Origin: Liquorilactobacillus ghanensis DSM 18630 | GTDB lineage: Bacteria; Bacillota; Bacilli; Lactobacillales; Lactobacillaceae | Direction of reading: 5' to 3' | NCBI RefSeq assembly: GCF_001435235.1 | Contig: NZ_AZGB01000027.1 | Location: forward strand, 1 to 64,000 | DNA: 64,000 nucleotides | Shown: piece after piece, positions 41,334-51,589 of the stretch | How the letters are laid out: each line of letters starts with the position of its first letter | How positions within the stretch are numbered: the stretch's first letter is position 1 | Program-made: the position numbers and the translations under genes | Notes under the pieces: generated by a model | Seen by the model: only the letters and a program-made list of their open reading frames with translations | Database searches by the model: none | Told to the model about the DNA's origin: nothing

Positions 41334-42038
41334 ATGAAGTATCAATTACGTGTTGCTCATTTATATGGTGATCTCTTAAACACTTACGGTGATATCGGCA
41401 ATATTTTAGTTTTGCAATATTATGCTAAACAGATGAATGTTGAGCTAATTACCAAAGTTATCAGCCTTGATGATGATTTTCAAGCCGCTGACTTTGATCT
41501 AGCTTTTTTTGGCGGCGGACAAGATTATGAACAATTGATCGTTTCACATAATATTCAACATAAAAAAACTGAATTGACCAAATTCATCGAAGCTGGTGGA
41601 CCAATGTTGGCCATTTGCGGTGGTTACCAACTGCTAGGTGAATATTATATTGGTGCTAAAGGCGAAAAGATTGCCGGAATCAGCGCCCTACCACATTATA
41701 CTAAAAGTCAGGTCAACCACCGCTTTATTGGTGATATTGAAATCCAAAACCAAGAGACTGGACAAAAATATCATGGGTTTGAAAATCATAATGGTTTAAC
41801 TTATCTTGGAAAAAATGAAAAAGCTTTGGGCAAAGTTCTCAGCGGTCATGGCAACAACGGGCAAGATGGTACTGAAGGAGCCATTTATAAAAATGTCTAC
41901 TGTTCATACTTTCATGGTCCAATTCTTGCCCGCAATGGCGAATTGGCTAAACGTTTATTGTTGATAGCATTAAAACGTCGTTATCCAGATGCCGATTTAA
42001 ATCAGGCCGAAAACTTAGAAATCTCGCCTACGTATTAA
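41334..42038 (+). CDS. gatD: Lipid II isoglutaminyl synthase, GatD subunit
   Basis: Class I glutamine amidotransferase-like subunit that supplies ammonia to MurT. 234 residues. The nucleophile Cys is in MLAICGGYQLLG. The catalytic His is in YFHGPILARN. It is coupled to murT. Confidence 0.96.
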   Translation: MKYQLRVAHLYGDLLNTYGDIGNILVLQYYAKQMNVELITKVISLDDDFQAADFDLAFFGGGQDYEQLIVSHNIQHKKTELTKFIEAGGPMLAICGGYQLLGEYYIGAKGEKIAGISALPHYTKSQVNHRFIGDIEIQNQETGQKYHGFENHNGLTYLGKNEKALGKVLSGHGNNGQDGTEGAIYKNVYCSYFHGPILARNGELAKRLLLIALKRRYPDADLNQAENLEISPTY

Positions 42039-42057
42039 GATTTCTAGCTTATACTAA

Positions 42058-42091
42058 GTAAAAACAGCGGTCAGTGACCGCTGTTTTTTAT
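42058..42091. terminator. Bidirectional terminator after murT-gatD
   Basis: AAAACAGCGGTCA pairs with TGACCGCTGTTTT, with A and T runs at the ends, so it can stop transcripts from both sides. Confidence 0.9.
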
Positions 42092-43092
42092 TGATCTTTT
42101 TCTTTCAAATAAGCAGTAATGATTTGATCACGACGCTTCAAAAATAAATCATTTTTTTCATTGGGATGGATTCGATTCGTTAAGACAATCAAAGCCTGCT
42201 TAGTTGCTAAGTCTAGCAGCATAAAGGTTCCAGTATAACCTGTATGATAGATGCAAGCCCGTCCAACAGAATCATAACGTAAATCCCAGCCAAATGAACG
42301 TCCCAAATCATGTGAGGGTGTCTGATCGGCAAATAAACATTGGCGTAATTCAGCTGAAAATAATTTGGGTTGCAATTCATCCGCCAATAGCCAATCTGCA
42401 AAACGCATTAAGTCACTTAATGGAGCAAACAAGCCCGCTGAACCGCAATGTTCTTGGAGAATTTGTGCTTTGGGATCATGCACAATTCCTTGCAACAAGC
42501 CCTTTTCAGCTGAATAACAAGTTGGAACACAGGCTTTTGCAACTGGCTGAAAAGTGCTGCTTTTCAGCTGCAGCGGCTGTAATACATGCTCACTAATCAC
42601 TTGCTGGACCGGCTTTTGATAAAATGTTTCAATGATTTCTCCCAAAAAGATCAAGCCGATATCTGAATATTCGACCCGTTTTCCCAGCCAATCACCCGTA
42701 TGCAAGGTAAACAATGCTTGCGTTAACTGACTTGCCGACAATTGATTTCGATGTAAAATGTAGCCTGTAATAGCCGCAGTATGCGTCAATAATTCTCTGA
42801 TCGTTACTCGCCAATCATAAAATTGCGGTAAAAATTTTTTAACTGGATCTTCAAAACTGAGTTTACCAGTTGATACTAAATGTAATATCATCGTCGTTGT
42901 CCCAATTACTTTAGTCAATGACGCTAAATCATATAGTTGCCCTGGTTTTAATCGCTTTTTCACTGGCACCAGCTGACTATAGCCAAATACTTCCTGCTGC
43001 CATTTATCGCGCTGTTTCATTGCATAGGAAACGCCTGGTACAACCTGATCTTCGGTTAATCGATGAATTAATTTCGTCGTAAATGGATTCAA
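42088..43092 (-). CDS. Serine hydrolase, beta-lactamase/PBP-like
   Basis: 334 residues of the class C beta-lactamase-like fold. The nucleophile motif is SLTK (Ser58, Lys61), the tyrosine motif is YSD in KRVEYSDIGLIFLG, and HTG in YHTGYTGT takes the KTG place. No signal peptide is seen, so it may act in the cytoplasm as an esterase or peptidase. The start overlaps the end of the histidine phosphatase gene. Confidence 0.85.
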   Translation of the reverse strand: MNPFTTKLIHRLTEDQVVPGVSYAMKQRDKWQQEVFGYSQLVPVKKRLKPGQLYDLASLTKVIGTTTMILHLVSTGKLSFEDPVKKFLPQFYDWRVTIRELLTHTAAITGYILHRNQLSASQLTQALFTLHTGDWLGKRVEYSDIGLIFLGEIIETFYQKPVQQVISEHVLQPLQLKSSTFQPVAKACVPTCYSAEKGLLQGIVHDPKAQILQEHCGSAGLFAPLSDLMRFADWLLADELQPKLFSAELRQCLFADQTPSHDLGRSFGWDLRYDSVGRACIYHTGYTGTFMLLDLATKQALIVLTNRIHPNEKNDLFLKRRDQIITAYLKEKDQ

Positions 43093-43766
43093 TCTTTTTT
43101 GCCTTCTTTAAGTTTGCTAGTTGGAATTGCCAAAAGTTTAAACTGCGAATTATCATAGTCAACTCGATAAACATGAGCATTTTTAATCAAAAGGCGTGGC
43201 ACTTTTCCATTTAAGCTTTCAATAAACACTGATAAGATCAAGGCATGGGCTACAATTAAGACATTACTTTCTGTCGGTCGTGAAGCATACCTTTCACCCA
43301 AATCCTCCATAAAATAATTAATTCGCTGACTTAATTGCTGTGCATCTTCAATCTGTGAAGTTTGATCAATTGTATGAAATAAATTTGTCAGCTCCATCGC
43401 ATGATGATGATGGTACATTGCTTTCCAAATATTCAACGGTCCTAATTGCTGTAAAAAATGTGGTAGAACTTGGCGATTTTTACCTTCTTCGTATTCACCA
43501 AAACTTAATTCCCGCAATCGTGGCTCCTGAAAAATTGGTATTTGCGGTTGAATATTTTCTTGTAAAATTAATTTAGCTGTTTTTAAAGTTCGATCCAGAT
43601 CACTGGTATAAGCAGCCGCAAACCTAACATGCTGTAATTGCTGCCCCAATTTACGCGCTGATCTTTGACCCTTATTAGTCAATGGTGAATCTGTAATTCC
43701 TTGCAATCGATGCCAACGATTCAACTGAGTTTGTCCATGTCTAACTAAATAAAAATGAACTGTCAT
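43089..43766 (-). CDS. Histidine phosphatase family protein
   Basis: Phosphoglycerate-mutase-like phosphatase, 225 residues. The phospho-accepting motif is LVRHGQTQLN near the N-terminus, the acid is in RLRELSFGEYEEG, and the second histidine is in LIVAHALILS. The substrate is unknown. It is translationally coupled to the serine hydrolase. Confidence 0.88.
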   Translation of the reverse strand: MTVHFYLVRHGQTQLNRWHRLQGITDSPLTNKGQRSARKLGQQLQHVRFAAAYTSDLDRTLKTAKLILQENIQPQIPIFQEPRLRELSFGEYEEGKNRQVLPHFLQQLGPLNIWKAMYHHHHAMELTNLFHTIDQTSQIEDAQQLSQRINYFMEDLGERYASRPTESNVLIVAHALILSVFIESLNGKVPRLLIKNAHVYRVDYDNSQFKLLAIPTSKLKEGKKD

Positions 43767-43873
43767 TTTATCACCAACTTATTAAATAATTAATACTTAA
43801 TTCTAAGATAGTTCAATTATAACAAAATTGCTGGTACAATTATGATAAAAATAACAAAGAGGATTTGATTAAC

Positions 43874-44203
43874 ATGGCTAGTAACTCCGATTCGATTTTT
43901 AATTTACTTTCATATTTGCATCGCCATCCGCAGCAAGCTCAAAAGATGCCTACTGTTGAAAATAATATTGTTCGCTTAAAAATCGATCAAGCAATTAAAG
44001 TTTCTTATGCTGATATCTACTTTCCTAAAAATCATTTAATGGTGAACCGTTTAACAGATAGCTTTGTTGCTAAACATGGTGAATTATTAGATTATTATCA
44101 AGCCTTTACCAAAATGAAAACACCACATTACCATGAAGTCTGGGTCACTAGTTCATTTATAACCCCAGCTAACTGTTTTTTTATTGAGCTTTCATTTGAG
44201 TAA
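43874..44203 (+). CDS. Hypothetical protein
   Basis: About 109 residues, no recognised family. It has a mixed alpha/beta look with an N-terminal SIFNLLSYLHRHPQ helix and a C-terminal strand pair. AAGAGGA lies ten bases before the ATG at 43874. It is a single gene that converges with the MFS transporter, with one base between the stops. Confidence 0.6.
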   Translation: MASNSDSIFNLLSYLHRHPQQAQKMPTVENNIVRLKIDQAIKVSYADIYFPKNHLMVNRLTDSFVAKHGELLDYYQAFTKMKTPHYHEVWVTSSFITPANCFFIELSFE

Positions 44204-44204
44204 A

Positions 44205-45410
44205 CTATGCTGTTTTTTTATTAGTTAAAATCAGCATCAGTAAATTAATAATCAACAGACCTGCTGTGAACAAAAAAACAGCTTGGTAACTGAAGACGCT
44301 TGAAACTAAAGAACCTAATAATGGTCCGGCTACTCCGCCAATTGCCTGCGATGATTGGTTATAACTGAAGATCCGACCAAAAGCCTCCTGCGGGACATCA
44401 ACGGTTAAAACTGTTTGAACTGCTGGTAACATAGCAGCACTGGCTAACCCGAGCAGAAAACGTAAAATTCCTAATTGTAAGGTAGTTGTTACGAAGTACA
44501 TCGGGATAAACACCAGCGTACTAATTACTAAGCCAAAAAGCAATATTTTCTGCGGCCCGACTTGATCCATTAAATGCCCAACACGCGAAGCAACTAATAA
44601 GGTTCCAAAGCCCGGCATAGCTGCAACGATCCCGCTGACTAATGAAATATTGCCTTGACCATGCATCAATTGCCGAACAAATAAACTAATAATCGGTGAA
44701 ATTGACATCAATGATGATTGCACTAATAAAGTAGTCAAAAACATTACTAAAATGAAATTCCGATTGGCCAATTGACTAAAGATTTGCCTGATTGGTTTCA
44801 TTTTTTGAACTGGAATTGGCGTAAAGTGTTCTTTAACCATAAAAGCCGTTAACAAGAAGGTCACGCCCATTAAAATTCCGGTAATAAAAAATGGCATCCG
44901 ATAACCTAAAATGCCCGCCAAGTAACCGCCAAATAACGGTCCCAACAAAGTTCCGGTAACATTTGCGGTCATTAGATTTCCCATTACTTGGCCGCTGTGC
45001 TGATGAGGTGTTTCACCAGCCATTAATGCAGTAGCATTATTAATGTAACCTGAAAAGGCTCCTTGAAGTAATCTTAAAATAATTACTGTTGCAACATTTT
45101 GAGCAGCACCCACTAAGAAAATCGTGCACGCCATTACTCCCGAAGCACGTAAACACATCAGTTTACGACCGCGCAGATCAGCTAATTTCCCCCAAAATGG
45201 AGAAACAATTGCTTGTGATAAATACGTAATTGAAAAGGCAATTCCTGAATAAAAGTTTAATTGCCAATTGCTAAAGTGTCCAAGGGTATCAATATATAGT
45301 GAAATAAACGGCATTGTCATCGAATAGCCTAAAGCTGTAATAAAACAGCCGATCCATAGGCTGATAAAACTGCGACGCCATTGCTTATGCCGGATGGATG
45401 TTTTTGTCAT
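44205..45410 (-). CDS. MFS multidrug efflux transporter
   Basis: About 401 residues with twelve predicted membrane helices in two halves. The cytoplasmic loop 2-3 motif is SPFWGKLADLRGRK, and ALMAGETPHQHSGQ with LGPLFGGYLAG marks the drug:proton antiporter (DHA1) type. The start at 45410 (MTKTSIRHK) has GAGGAG upstream. The substrate cannot be inferred. Confidence 0.88.
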   Translation of the reverse strand: MTKTSIRHKQWRRSFISLWIGCFITALGYSMTMPFISLYIDTLGHFSNWQLNFYSGIAFSITYLSQAIVSPFWGKLADLRGRKLMCLRASGVMACTIFLVGAAQNVATVIILRLLQGAFSGYINNATALMAGETPHQHSGQVMGNLMTANVTGTLLGPLFGGYLAGILGYRMPFFITGILMGVTFLLTAFMVKEHFTPIPVQKMKPIRQIFSQLANRNFILVMFLTTLLVQSSLMSISPIISLFVRQLMHGQGNISLVSGIVAAMPGFGTLLVASRVGHLMDQVGPQKILLFGLVISTLVFIPMYFVTTTLQLGILRFLLGLASAAMLPAVQTVLTVDVPQEAFGRIFSYNQSSQAIGGVAGPLLGSLVSSVFSYQAVFLFTAGLLIINLLMLILTNKKTA

Positions 45411-45505
45411 GAATTTTTTCTCCTCGTAAGTAATCAACTTAATCATATCATTATCAAATTAAGCGGTCTATCTTTGTACAATAAAAACAATTAATCTTAA
45501 CCACA

Positions 45506-45535
45506 GAAAAAGCGCAACGATTCGCTGCGCTTTTC
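45506..45535. terminator. Terminator between small gene and MFS gene
   Basis: AAAAGCGCA pairs with TGCGCTTTT, flanked by A-rich and T-rich sequence. It follows the stop of the 89-residue gene at 45562 on the minus strand. Confidence 0.75.
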
Positions 45536-45561
45536 ATTTAAATTAGTATTTCAAATCGATC

Positions 45562-45831
45562 CTAATCATCAAGATCCCGTTCGATATTTAAGCCGTAAAG
45601 TTTGCTGACTGGTTCATTCTTATTAACTGGATGAACGACTAGAATAGTTGTTGCCCCTTTACTGCTGACATACCCAGCAAATTCAGCCACTTCTTCTACT
45701 TGATAAGCTAAACCGTCGGAATTATAAATATATTGTCCGGCAACTGGCATGCTCTCAAAATACACTTTGTTCATCCGATAATACTCATTTTCACCATCAT
45801 GCATTACCAGTACTACTTTAAACAAGTACAT
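45562..45831 (-). CDS. Hypothetical small protein
   Basis: 89 residues, no recognised family. Predicted mostly beta, with FKVVLVMHDGENEYYRM at the start and TTILVVHPVNK near the end. The start at 45831 follows GGAGAGG; an earlier in-frame start at 45855 includes this signal in the coding part. It is alone after the glutamine ABC genes on the minus strand. Confidence 0.6.
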   Translation of the reverse strand: MYLFKVVLVMHDGENEYYRMNKVYFESMPVAGQYIYNSDGLAYQVEEVAEFAGYVSSKGATTILVVHPVNKNEPVSKLYGLNIERDLDD

Positions 45832-45896
45832 CACCTCTCCATCTAGCAAACTCAATAAACTATTAAACCAGCAGCTAGATGAACAGCTTTCAAAGC

Positions 45897-46637
45897 TTAG
45901 ACATTGATTACCTTTTCCAAGAAAGCCTTCGTACGATCATTTTGCGGGTGTTCAAAAACATCCGTTGGTTTTCCTTCTTCAACAACCTTGCCATCAGCCA
46001 TGAAAACTACCCGATCAGCTACCTCTTTGGCAAATCCCATCTCATGCGTAACCACTACCATGGTCATGCCTTCTTTGGCCAATTTTTTCATAACTGCTAA
46101 AACATCACCGACCATTTCAGGGTCAAGCGCTGAGGTGGGTTCGTCAAATAACATTATATCAGGTTTCATCGCAAGTGCACGTGCGATTGCCACCCGCTGC
46201 TTCTGTCCACCGGATAATGAGCGTGGCATTGCATCGTACTTGTCAACCAGACCGACTGTCTCAAGTAATTTTTTGGCCTGATCAGCCGCCTCTTCTTTTG
46301 ATGCTTTGCCCAGTTCGGTTGGAGCTAAAGCAATATTTTGTTCAACTGTTAAATTATTAAATAAATTAAAATGCTGAAAAACCATTCCGATATTTTCACG
46401 AGCTTGGTCAATATTAGTTTTAGAATCACTGATATCCTTACCATCAATTACAATTTTACCGGAAGTCGGATCTTCCAAACGATTTAAGCAACGCAGTAAA
46501 GTACTTTTACCAGAACCTGACGGCCCGATTAAAACTACCACTTCATTGTTAGCCACCTCAAAATTAATTCCCTTTAAAACATGATTATCACCGAAATTTT
46601 TTACTAAGTTCTTAACATCGACTTTTAAATCTGTCAT
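45897..46637 (-). CDS. glnQ: Glutamine/amino-acid ABC transporter ATPase
   Basis: Energises amino-acid import. 246 residues. Walker A is GPSGSGKST, the signature is [15 protein letters not shown], and Walker B is [12 protein letters not shown]. The start overlaps the stop of the binding/permease gene by one base. Confidence 0.95.
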   Translation of the reverse strand: MTDLKVDVKNLVKNFGDNHVLKGINFEVANNEVVVLIGPSGSGKSTLLRCLNRLEDPTSGKIVIDGKDISDSKTNIDQARENIGMVFQHFNLFNNLTVEQNIALAPTELGKASKEEAADQAKKLLETVGLVDKYDAMPRSLSGGQKQRVAIARALAMKPDIMLFDEPTSALDPEMVGDVLAVMKKLAKEGMTMVVVTHEMGFAKEVADRVVFMADGKVVEEGKPTDVFEHPQNDRTKAFLEKVINV

Positions 46638-48091
46638 TAGTCATTGATCCTCCGTTCTACCCATTTTGATAATAGTGTCAAGATTGTGATCAACAGCAGA
46701 TAGATTACTGCAACAATCGTCCACACCTTAAAGCCCTGCAAGTTTCTGGCAATAATAATTTTACCAGTTTGTGTCAATTCCAAAATCCCGATAATTGATA
46801 AAATCGATGTATCCTTCAATGTGATAATAAACTGATTGATAAATGAAGGAACCATAATTTTTATTCCTTGCGGCAAAACAATTTTACTCATTGCCTTACG
46901 AAATGGCAAACCTAAACTGCGGGCAGCTTCCATTTGACCAGAGTCGACAGCTTCAATACCCCCCTTGACAAAGGCAGCCGTATAAGCTCCTTCATTCAAC
47001 GTCAAAGTAATAATACCAGCAACAAAAGCCGGAATCTTTGAACCGGTTAGACTTGGAATCCCATTATAAATAAAGAGTGCCAAAACCAGCAGCGGCAAGC
47101 CACGGAAGATATAGATTATAACTGTTGATACACCTTGCGCAAATTTGTTTGGAATAACTCCTAAAAGACCAATCAAAACTCCAAAAATCGTAGCAAAAAT
47201 AATTGATAACACTGTCAGTTTAAGTGTTTCTAAAATCCCAGATCCGATTGCCTGTCGATTTTGTTTAATCAAACCGATAAAAGTATTGCTTTCTGCATCT
47301 TTTTTGTTATTAGACTTTTTGGTTGAAGAAGTAGCCGCAGCGCCAGTATATTTTTTAATAATCTGGTTATACTTGCCATTCTTTTTCAGTTTCGCCAACC
47401 CTTTATTAAACATCTTCAACAATTCTTGATTCTGGCCTTTTTTAACCGCAAAACCATATTGACCAATATCGGTTGGCTTAGTAACGACCTTTAAACCTAA
47501 TCCAGTTTTAACACCATAATTTAAAACGGCACTGTCATCAAAGCAGGCAGCCGAATTGCCAGTTTTTACATCATTATAAACATTATCTGAATCATCAAAG
47601 GTTACCACTTTAAAACCATATTTCTTTTTAATTGAGTTAGCGTAGGTTGCACCCTGCGTTCCTGTTTTAACGGCTACTTTCTTGCCTTTCAAATCCTGTA
47701 AACCTTTGATCCCACTTTTGGGAGAAACTGCCATAACAATTCCTGATTCATAATAAGGATTTGAAAAATCAAAAGTTTGTTTACGTTCATCAGTAATTGT
47801 CATCCCTGCAATTACCCCATCGGTTTGACCTGAACTAACCGATTGAACTGCCGCATTAAATCCCAACGGTTTGATTTTGATTTTAAAACCTTCCTCTTTA
47901 GCGATCGAACGAATCAATTCCATATCAATTCCAACATACTTATTATTGGAGTTAGCATAAACAAATGGTGGAAAGGTTACATCGGTTCCAATTGTATAAG
48001 TTTTTTCAGCATGAACTGGTGCTTGTCCGCTAAAAAAGAATGCCACGGCAGCAATTACTGTCAGACAAAAAAATGCAAATCTTTTTTTCAT
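46637..48091 (-). CDS. glnPH: Glutamine ABC transporter, fused substrate-binding protein and permease
   Basis: About 484 residues: signal segment, one extracellular amino-acid-binding domain (about 30-255, with [15 protein letters not shown] and [15 protein letters not shown]), a linker, and a permease domain with several helices (about 285-480). The coupling loop [21 protein letters not shown] contacts GlnQ. This fused arrangement is normal in lactic acid bacteria; here only one binding domain is present. GGGAGAAG precedes the ATG at 48091. Confidence 0.95.
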   Translation of the reverse strand: MKKRFAFFCLTVIAAVAFFFSGQAPVHAEKTYTIGTDVTFPPFVYANSNNKYVGIDMELIRSIAKEEGFKIKIKPLGFNAAVQSVSSGQTDGVIAGMTITDERKQTFDFSNPYYESGIVMAVSPKSGIKGLQDLKGKKVAVKTGTQGATYANSIKKKYGFKVVTFDDSDNVYNDVKTGNSAACFDDSAVLNYGVKTGLGLKVVTKPTDIGQYGFAVKKGQNQELLKMFNKGLAKLKKNGKYNQIIKKYTGAAATSSTKKSNNKKDAESNTFIGLIKQNRQAIGSGILETLKLTVLSIIFATIFGVLIGLLGVIPNKFAQGVSTVIIYIFRGLPLLVLALFIYNGIPSLTGSKIPAFVAGIITLTLNEGAYTAAFVKGGIEAVDSGQMEAARSLGLPFRKAMSKIVLPQGIKIMVPSFINQFIITLKDTSILSIIGILELTQTGKIIIARNLQGFKVWTIVAVIYLLLITILTLLSKWVERRIND

Positions 48092-48691
48092 GATATCTTC
48101 TCCCACTTCTTACTATAATGTTAAAAGTATATCATAAAAATGTCATTAATATGTCAAATGACGTTTTGATAGTGCTTTAATAACCCAAAATAGTTTTTTT
48201 TCAAAGATTTAAACGCGATTGACTTTCTTTTCTAAAACAAGATTCTTATTCAATGATAATCAATTAAATTATAATGACAGCAAAACAATTGACTTTTAGT
48301 TGTTTTATTTGTATCTTTTTAAGATTGGAAGGAAATAATTTTTTGCCCTAGCAAGACTTACTGGTCAGCTATGGTTACCGATCGTTAGTGGTATAATGTA
48401 TCCAGAAAAAATAATCATCATTCATGTTGTCAGCTTATTATCTTTAGCCGAACTAATGATCAAGCTTATTGAAGCTAACTTCAAATCCTTCTCCAAAAAT
48501 GTTTTGCTTTCAAATTTGATTCATTAAGAAATCTATTTTCTATGTGATTAAAAACCACTTCTTTGAAGTAGTTAACGCCATATATACATACACGGCTGAC
48601 GATCTGCTCAAAAAATTTAATATCATATCAATCAACAGTATCATCATTTAGCCGAGTAATTTACACAATAAATAAAAAGGAGAAATACAAC
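48092..48691. other. 600-base region without a supported gene
   Basis: AT-rich. It must carry the glnPH promoter on the minus strand; a TTGACA box lies near 48150, but spacing to a good -10 box is uncertain. On the plus strand a frame from about 48341 to 48526 stays open (starting FFALARLTGQLWLPIVSG) but has no clear start codon or ribosome site. It is not called as a gene. Confidence 0.4.
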
Positions 48692-49405
48692 ATGGCAAAT
48701 ATTAACCTTAATAGCCGCAAAGATGTTCCTAGCTTAACATCGAAGTTGCGGGGTGATATTGTCTCAGCTCCAGCGGTTATTCGCAACGCTTCCGGAATCA
48801 ACTTATACGGCAAACGTATCAAAAGTATTATTTATACCATGGACGTTGCTGTAATTGCTAATTGCAATGCAGATGCCGTTTTAGCCGTTTACCCTTGGAC
48901 ACCAAACACTAAAATCTTGGAGGCAATCTCAACAGTTTCTAATGTGCCAATTCTGGCTGGAATCGGTGGCGGCTTAACTAAAGGGTTACGCTCAGCAACA
49001 ATTGGTTTCTTTGCTGAAGAAAGTGGTGCTCAAGCAGTAGTCTTAAATGCACCGACAACAATTGATACCATTACCGGTGTCGGTAAAGTAGTTGATGTCC
49101 CTATTATCTATACCGTTGTCAATCAAAGTGTCGATCTGCATGAAAGAATCAACGCCGGTGTTAAAGCATTCAATATTGCCGGTGGCAAAGATACTGCTAA
49201 ATTGGTTAAATGGGTGCGTGAAGAAATTCAAGATTATGCTCCGAATTTTCCAATCATTGCTTCCGGTGGCAAAACCACTGAACAAATCCAGCAAACCATT
49301 GATGCTGGTGCTAATGCAATTACCTTTACTGCTTACGGTGTAACAGAAGCTACTTTCCAAAAGAAAATGGAACTCTATCGGCAGCAGAACAACCATGAAC
49401 AATAA
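48692..49405 (+). CDS. Predicted TIM-barrel protein of unknown function
   Basis: 237 residues that read as a (beta/alpha)8 barrel: repeated strand-helix units and a C-terminal phosphate-binding-like pair, IIASGGKTTEQIQQTIDAGA then AITFTAYG. The GIGGGLTKGLRS stretch is also loop-like. It recalls HisA/ThiG/PdxS-type barrels but I cannot assign it to one. AAGGAGA precedes the ATG. It is a single gene preceded by a long non-coding stretch. Confidence 0.65.
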   Translation: MANINLNSRKDVPSLTSKLRGDIVSAPAVIRNASGINLYGKRIKSIIYTMDVAVIANCNADAVLAVYPWTPNTKILEAISTVSNVPILAGIGGGLTKGLRSATIGFFAEESGAQAVVLNAPTTIDTITGVGKVVDVPIIYTVVNQSVDLHERINAGVKAFNIAGGKDTAKLVKWVREEIQDYAPNFPIIASGGKTTEQIQQTIDAGANAITFTAYGVTEATFQKKMELYRQQNNHEQ

Positions 49406-49410
49406 CTAAA

Positions 49411-49460
49411 AAACGGTCGGTAAAATTAGACTTAAGCTAATCTTACCGGCCATTGTTATA
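49411..49460. terminator. Terminator between convergent genes
   Basis: A long stem (GGTCGGTAA.ATTAG with CTAAT.TTACCGGCC) has a T run on the minus strand and a weaker one on the plus strand. It ends the small membrane-protein transcript and probably the TIM-barrel gene. Confidence 0.75.
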
Positions 49461-49486
49461 GCTATCTTCAATTTTAATTCAACTAA

Positions 49487-49669
49487 TTAAGTTCCTTGGA
49501 AATAACGATTGCCGCCAATTAATAAAAACAACAACAGCCACAACCACCATAAACCAAAGAAAAGTTTCAACCCAATAATAATCAAAATAAGCGGCAACAA
49601 AAAGCCGAAAACACCCTTAAAAATTTTCCAACAGATCCAAATCATAAAAATGATCATCAGTGTTAGCAT
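49487..49669 (-). CDS. Small two-helix membrane protein
   Basis: 60 residues, almost wholly hydrophobic (two helices, Trp- and Leu-rich), ending NRYFQGT. I place the start at 49669 with GGGAG nine bases upstream; a longer frame to 49795 would overlap the upstream gene. The family is unknown. It resembles the very short envelope-stress proteins of lactobacilli only in composition. Confidence 0.55.
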   Translation of the reverse strand: MLTLMIIFMIWICWKIFKGVFGFLLPLILIIIGLKLFFGLWWLWLLLFLLIGGNRYFQGT

Positions 49670-49733
49670 TAATTCATTCTCCCAACCATTAAATTTAACC
49701 CTTGCCCAGTAAATTAAAACAGCAATACCTCTT

Positions 49734-49931
49734 CTAGCAAGGTTGTTTATCTGAATTGGAAACCGGACGCAAGCTTTTAATCTGACCAGCAGCAACTAGA
49801 TGTCCATTGACCATCACCGAACCATTACTGATCATCAACCGATTTAACTGCCGAAAAATCTCGGTAAAACTTGCATCAAATTCCTGGTACAACCGTTTGC
49901 CATCAACTAATTCAAATTCAATCAATGTCAT
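49734..49931 (-). CDS. Hypothetical small protein
   Basis: 65 residues, soluble, beginning MTLIEFELVDGKRLYQEF and with a central strand pair. GGAGG lies shortly before the ATG. No family is recognised. It lies upstream of the small membrane-protein gene on the same strand. Confidence 0.55.
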   Translation of the reverse strand: MTLIEFELVDGKRLYQEFDASFTEIFRQLNRLMISNGSVMVNGHLVAAGQIKSLRPVSNSDKQPC

Positions 49932-50097
49932 GAAACATCCCTCCTGCCTAATTTAAAACTTTACGTTAATTAAATTATACCATCAATATTTGATGAAACA
50001 GGAAAATGATCGAATTTGTAAGAAAAAATATTATTATTTTAGATTTTGTTAATAATCACAAATAAACTAATATAACTGCTTATGAGATATTAGCTGA

Positions 50098-51555
50098 TCA
50101 GTCACTATAATTCCGCAAGTAAAGTTCACGCAGCTTCACGCGACTGATTTTATGACTAGCTGTTCGCGGTAATTCAGCTAACTGAATAAATTTTTGGGGA
50201 ACTTTATAGTGAGCCAGTCGTTGTCGTCCAAAATCAATCAGTTGTTGTGGCGTTAAAGACTCCTGACTAACATAAAAAGCGCATGGCACTTGGCCCCACT
50301 TGCGATCAGTAATTCCAATAACAGCAATCTCTTTAATTGCAGAAAATTGTTGATAAACATTTTCAATTTCTTGTGGGAAAACATTTTCTCCACCTGAGAT
50401 CAGCATTTCGTCCTGACGTCCACAAATATACAAAAAACCTGCTTGATCATAACGACCCAGATCACCAGTTCTAAACCAGCCGTCTGCAGTCATTTTGGCA
50501 AGAAAACCAGCTGTGTCATCCAGATATCCAACTGCCAAATTAGGTCCCTTTAACTGGATCTCACCAATTGGCTGTTCGGCCAGCCTGACCTGCATCGGGA
50601 AAAGCGGTTTGCCAACTGAACCTAAATGCTGTGTTGCATCAGTAAAATTCAAAGCAATAACCTGCGAGCAAGTTTCAGTCATTCCATAGGATTGAACAAC
50701 TGGCAATCCTTTTTGCTGACAAGTTGCTAAAGTTGCGGCAGCAATCGGTCCGCCGCCTAACAAGAAACCCCGAAAACTGCGTTGGTAACCATTTGCTGGA
50801 TAAATTGCTAATAATTGCTGCAGCATCTGCGGTACAACCGACATTAACGTTACCGGATATTTTTGCAAAAGCTGTGTTGTTGTTTTAGCTGAAAAATGCG
50901 GTACCAAAAGTACACCCATCCCGTAAATCAAGCTTCGCATCATAATTGATAATCCACTGATATGAAAAATCGGCAAGGCACATAACCAAAGCTCGGCTGG
51001 ATCCAAGCCCAAATTGAAAGCTGAACCAACTGCTGAATAAAAATGATTTTGAAAAGTTTGCTTTACTCCATGAGGTTTACCGGTCGTTCCAGAAGTATAC
51101 ATAATCGACGCTACTTTATCAGCTGAAAAGTCAGCTATTGGTTTAATTGAAACTCCCTTTTCTGCAGCCAGCCTGCTCACAAAAATCGGTGATAGCGTCG
51201 TAGTCAGCTGCAACTGATCTGCCAAGCTGTCCAAGCTGTCGTCTACGATCAATGCTTGTGGCTGACCAGCACTAATTTGGCGTTCCAACTCAGCATTGCT
51301 TAAGCGCCAATTCAACAAAAGCGGCACCCAGCCTAATTGCTGCAATGCCAAGATCACCCGATACCCAGCAGCATTATTCTTAAGCAGCACTGCTACCCGT
51401 GTTTGCTCTGGAAGTTTGCCAGCAACATTTACAATTTGTCCAGCTGTTTGTAAAACTTCCGCGGCTAATTGTTGAAAAGTCCAACGCTGCTTGGCAAAGA
51501 TCAATGCTGTTTTATCGGGATTTATTTGTGCTTGTTTTAATAACCAATTCTGCAA
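50098..51555 (-). CDS. menE: o-Succinylbenzoate-CoA ligase
   Basis: Acyl-adenylate ligase of menaquinone synthesis that makes OSB-CoA for MenB. About 485 residues. AMP-binding motif is IMYTSGTTGKPHGVKQ, then QSYGMTETCS, GWFRTGDLG and the C-terminal catalytic lysine in RTASHKISRVK. I prefer the TTG start at 51555 because GGAG lies eight bases before it; the GTG at 51564 is too close to that signal. It follows menB. Other men genes are not in the window. Confidence 0.93.
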   Translation of the reverse strand: MQNWLLKQAQINPDKTALIFAKQRWTFQQLAAEVLQTAGQIVNVAGKLPEQTRVAVLLKNNAAGYRVILALQQLGWVPLLLNWRLSNAELERQISAGQPQALIVDDSLDSLADQLQLTTTLSPIFVSRLAAEKGVSIKPIADFSADKVASIMYTSGTTGKPHGVKQTFQNHFYSAVGSAFNLGLDPAELWLCALPIFHISGLSIMMRSLIYGMGVLLVPHFSAKTTTQLLQKYPVTLMSVVPQMLQQLLAIYPANGYQRSFRGFLLGGGPIAAATLATCQQKGLPVVQSYGMTETCSQVIALNFTDATQHLGSVGKPLFPMQVRLAEQPIGEIQLKGPNLAVGYLDDTAGFLAKMTADGWFRTGDLGRYDQAGFLYICGRQDEMLISGGENVFPQEIENVYQQFSAIKEIAVIGITDRKWGQVPCAFYVSQESLTPQQLIDFGRQRLAHYKVPQKFIQLAELPRTASHKISRVKLRELYLRNYSD

Positions 51556-51589
51556 CTTACACACTCCAATACTTTAATCAATTGCGGGC

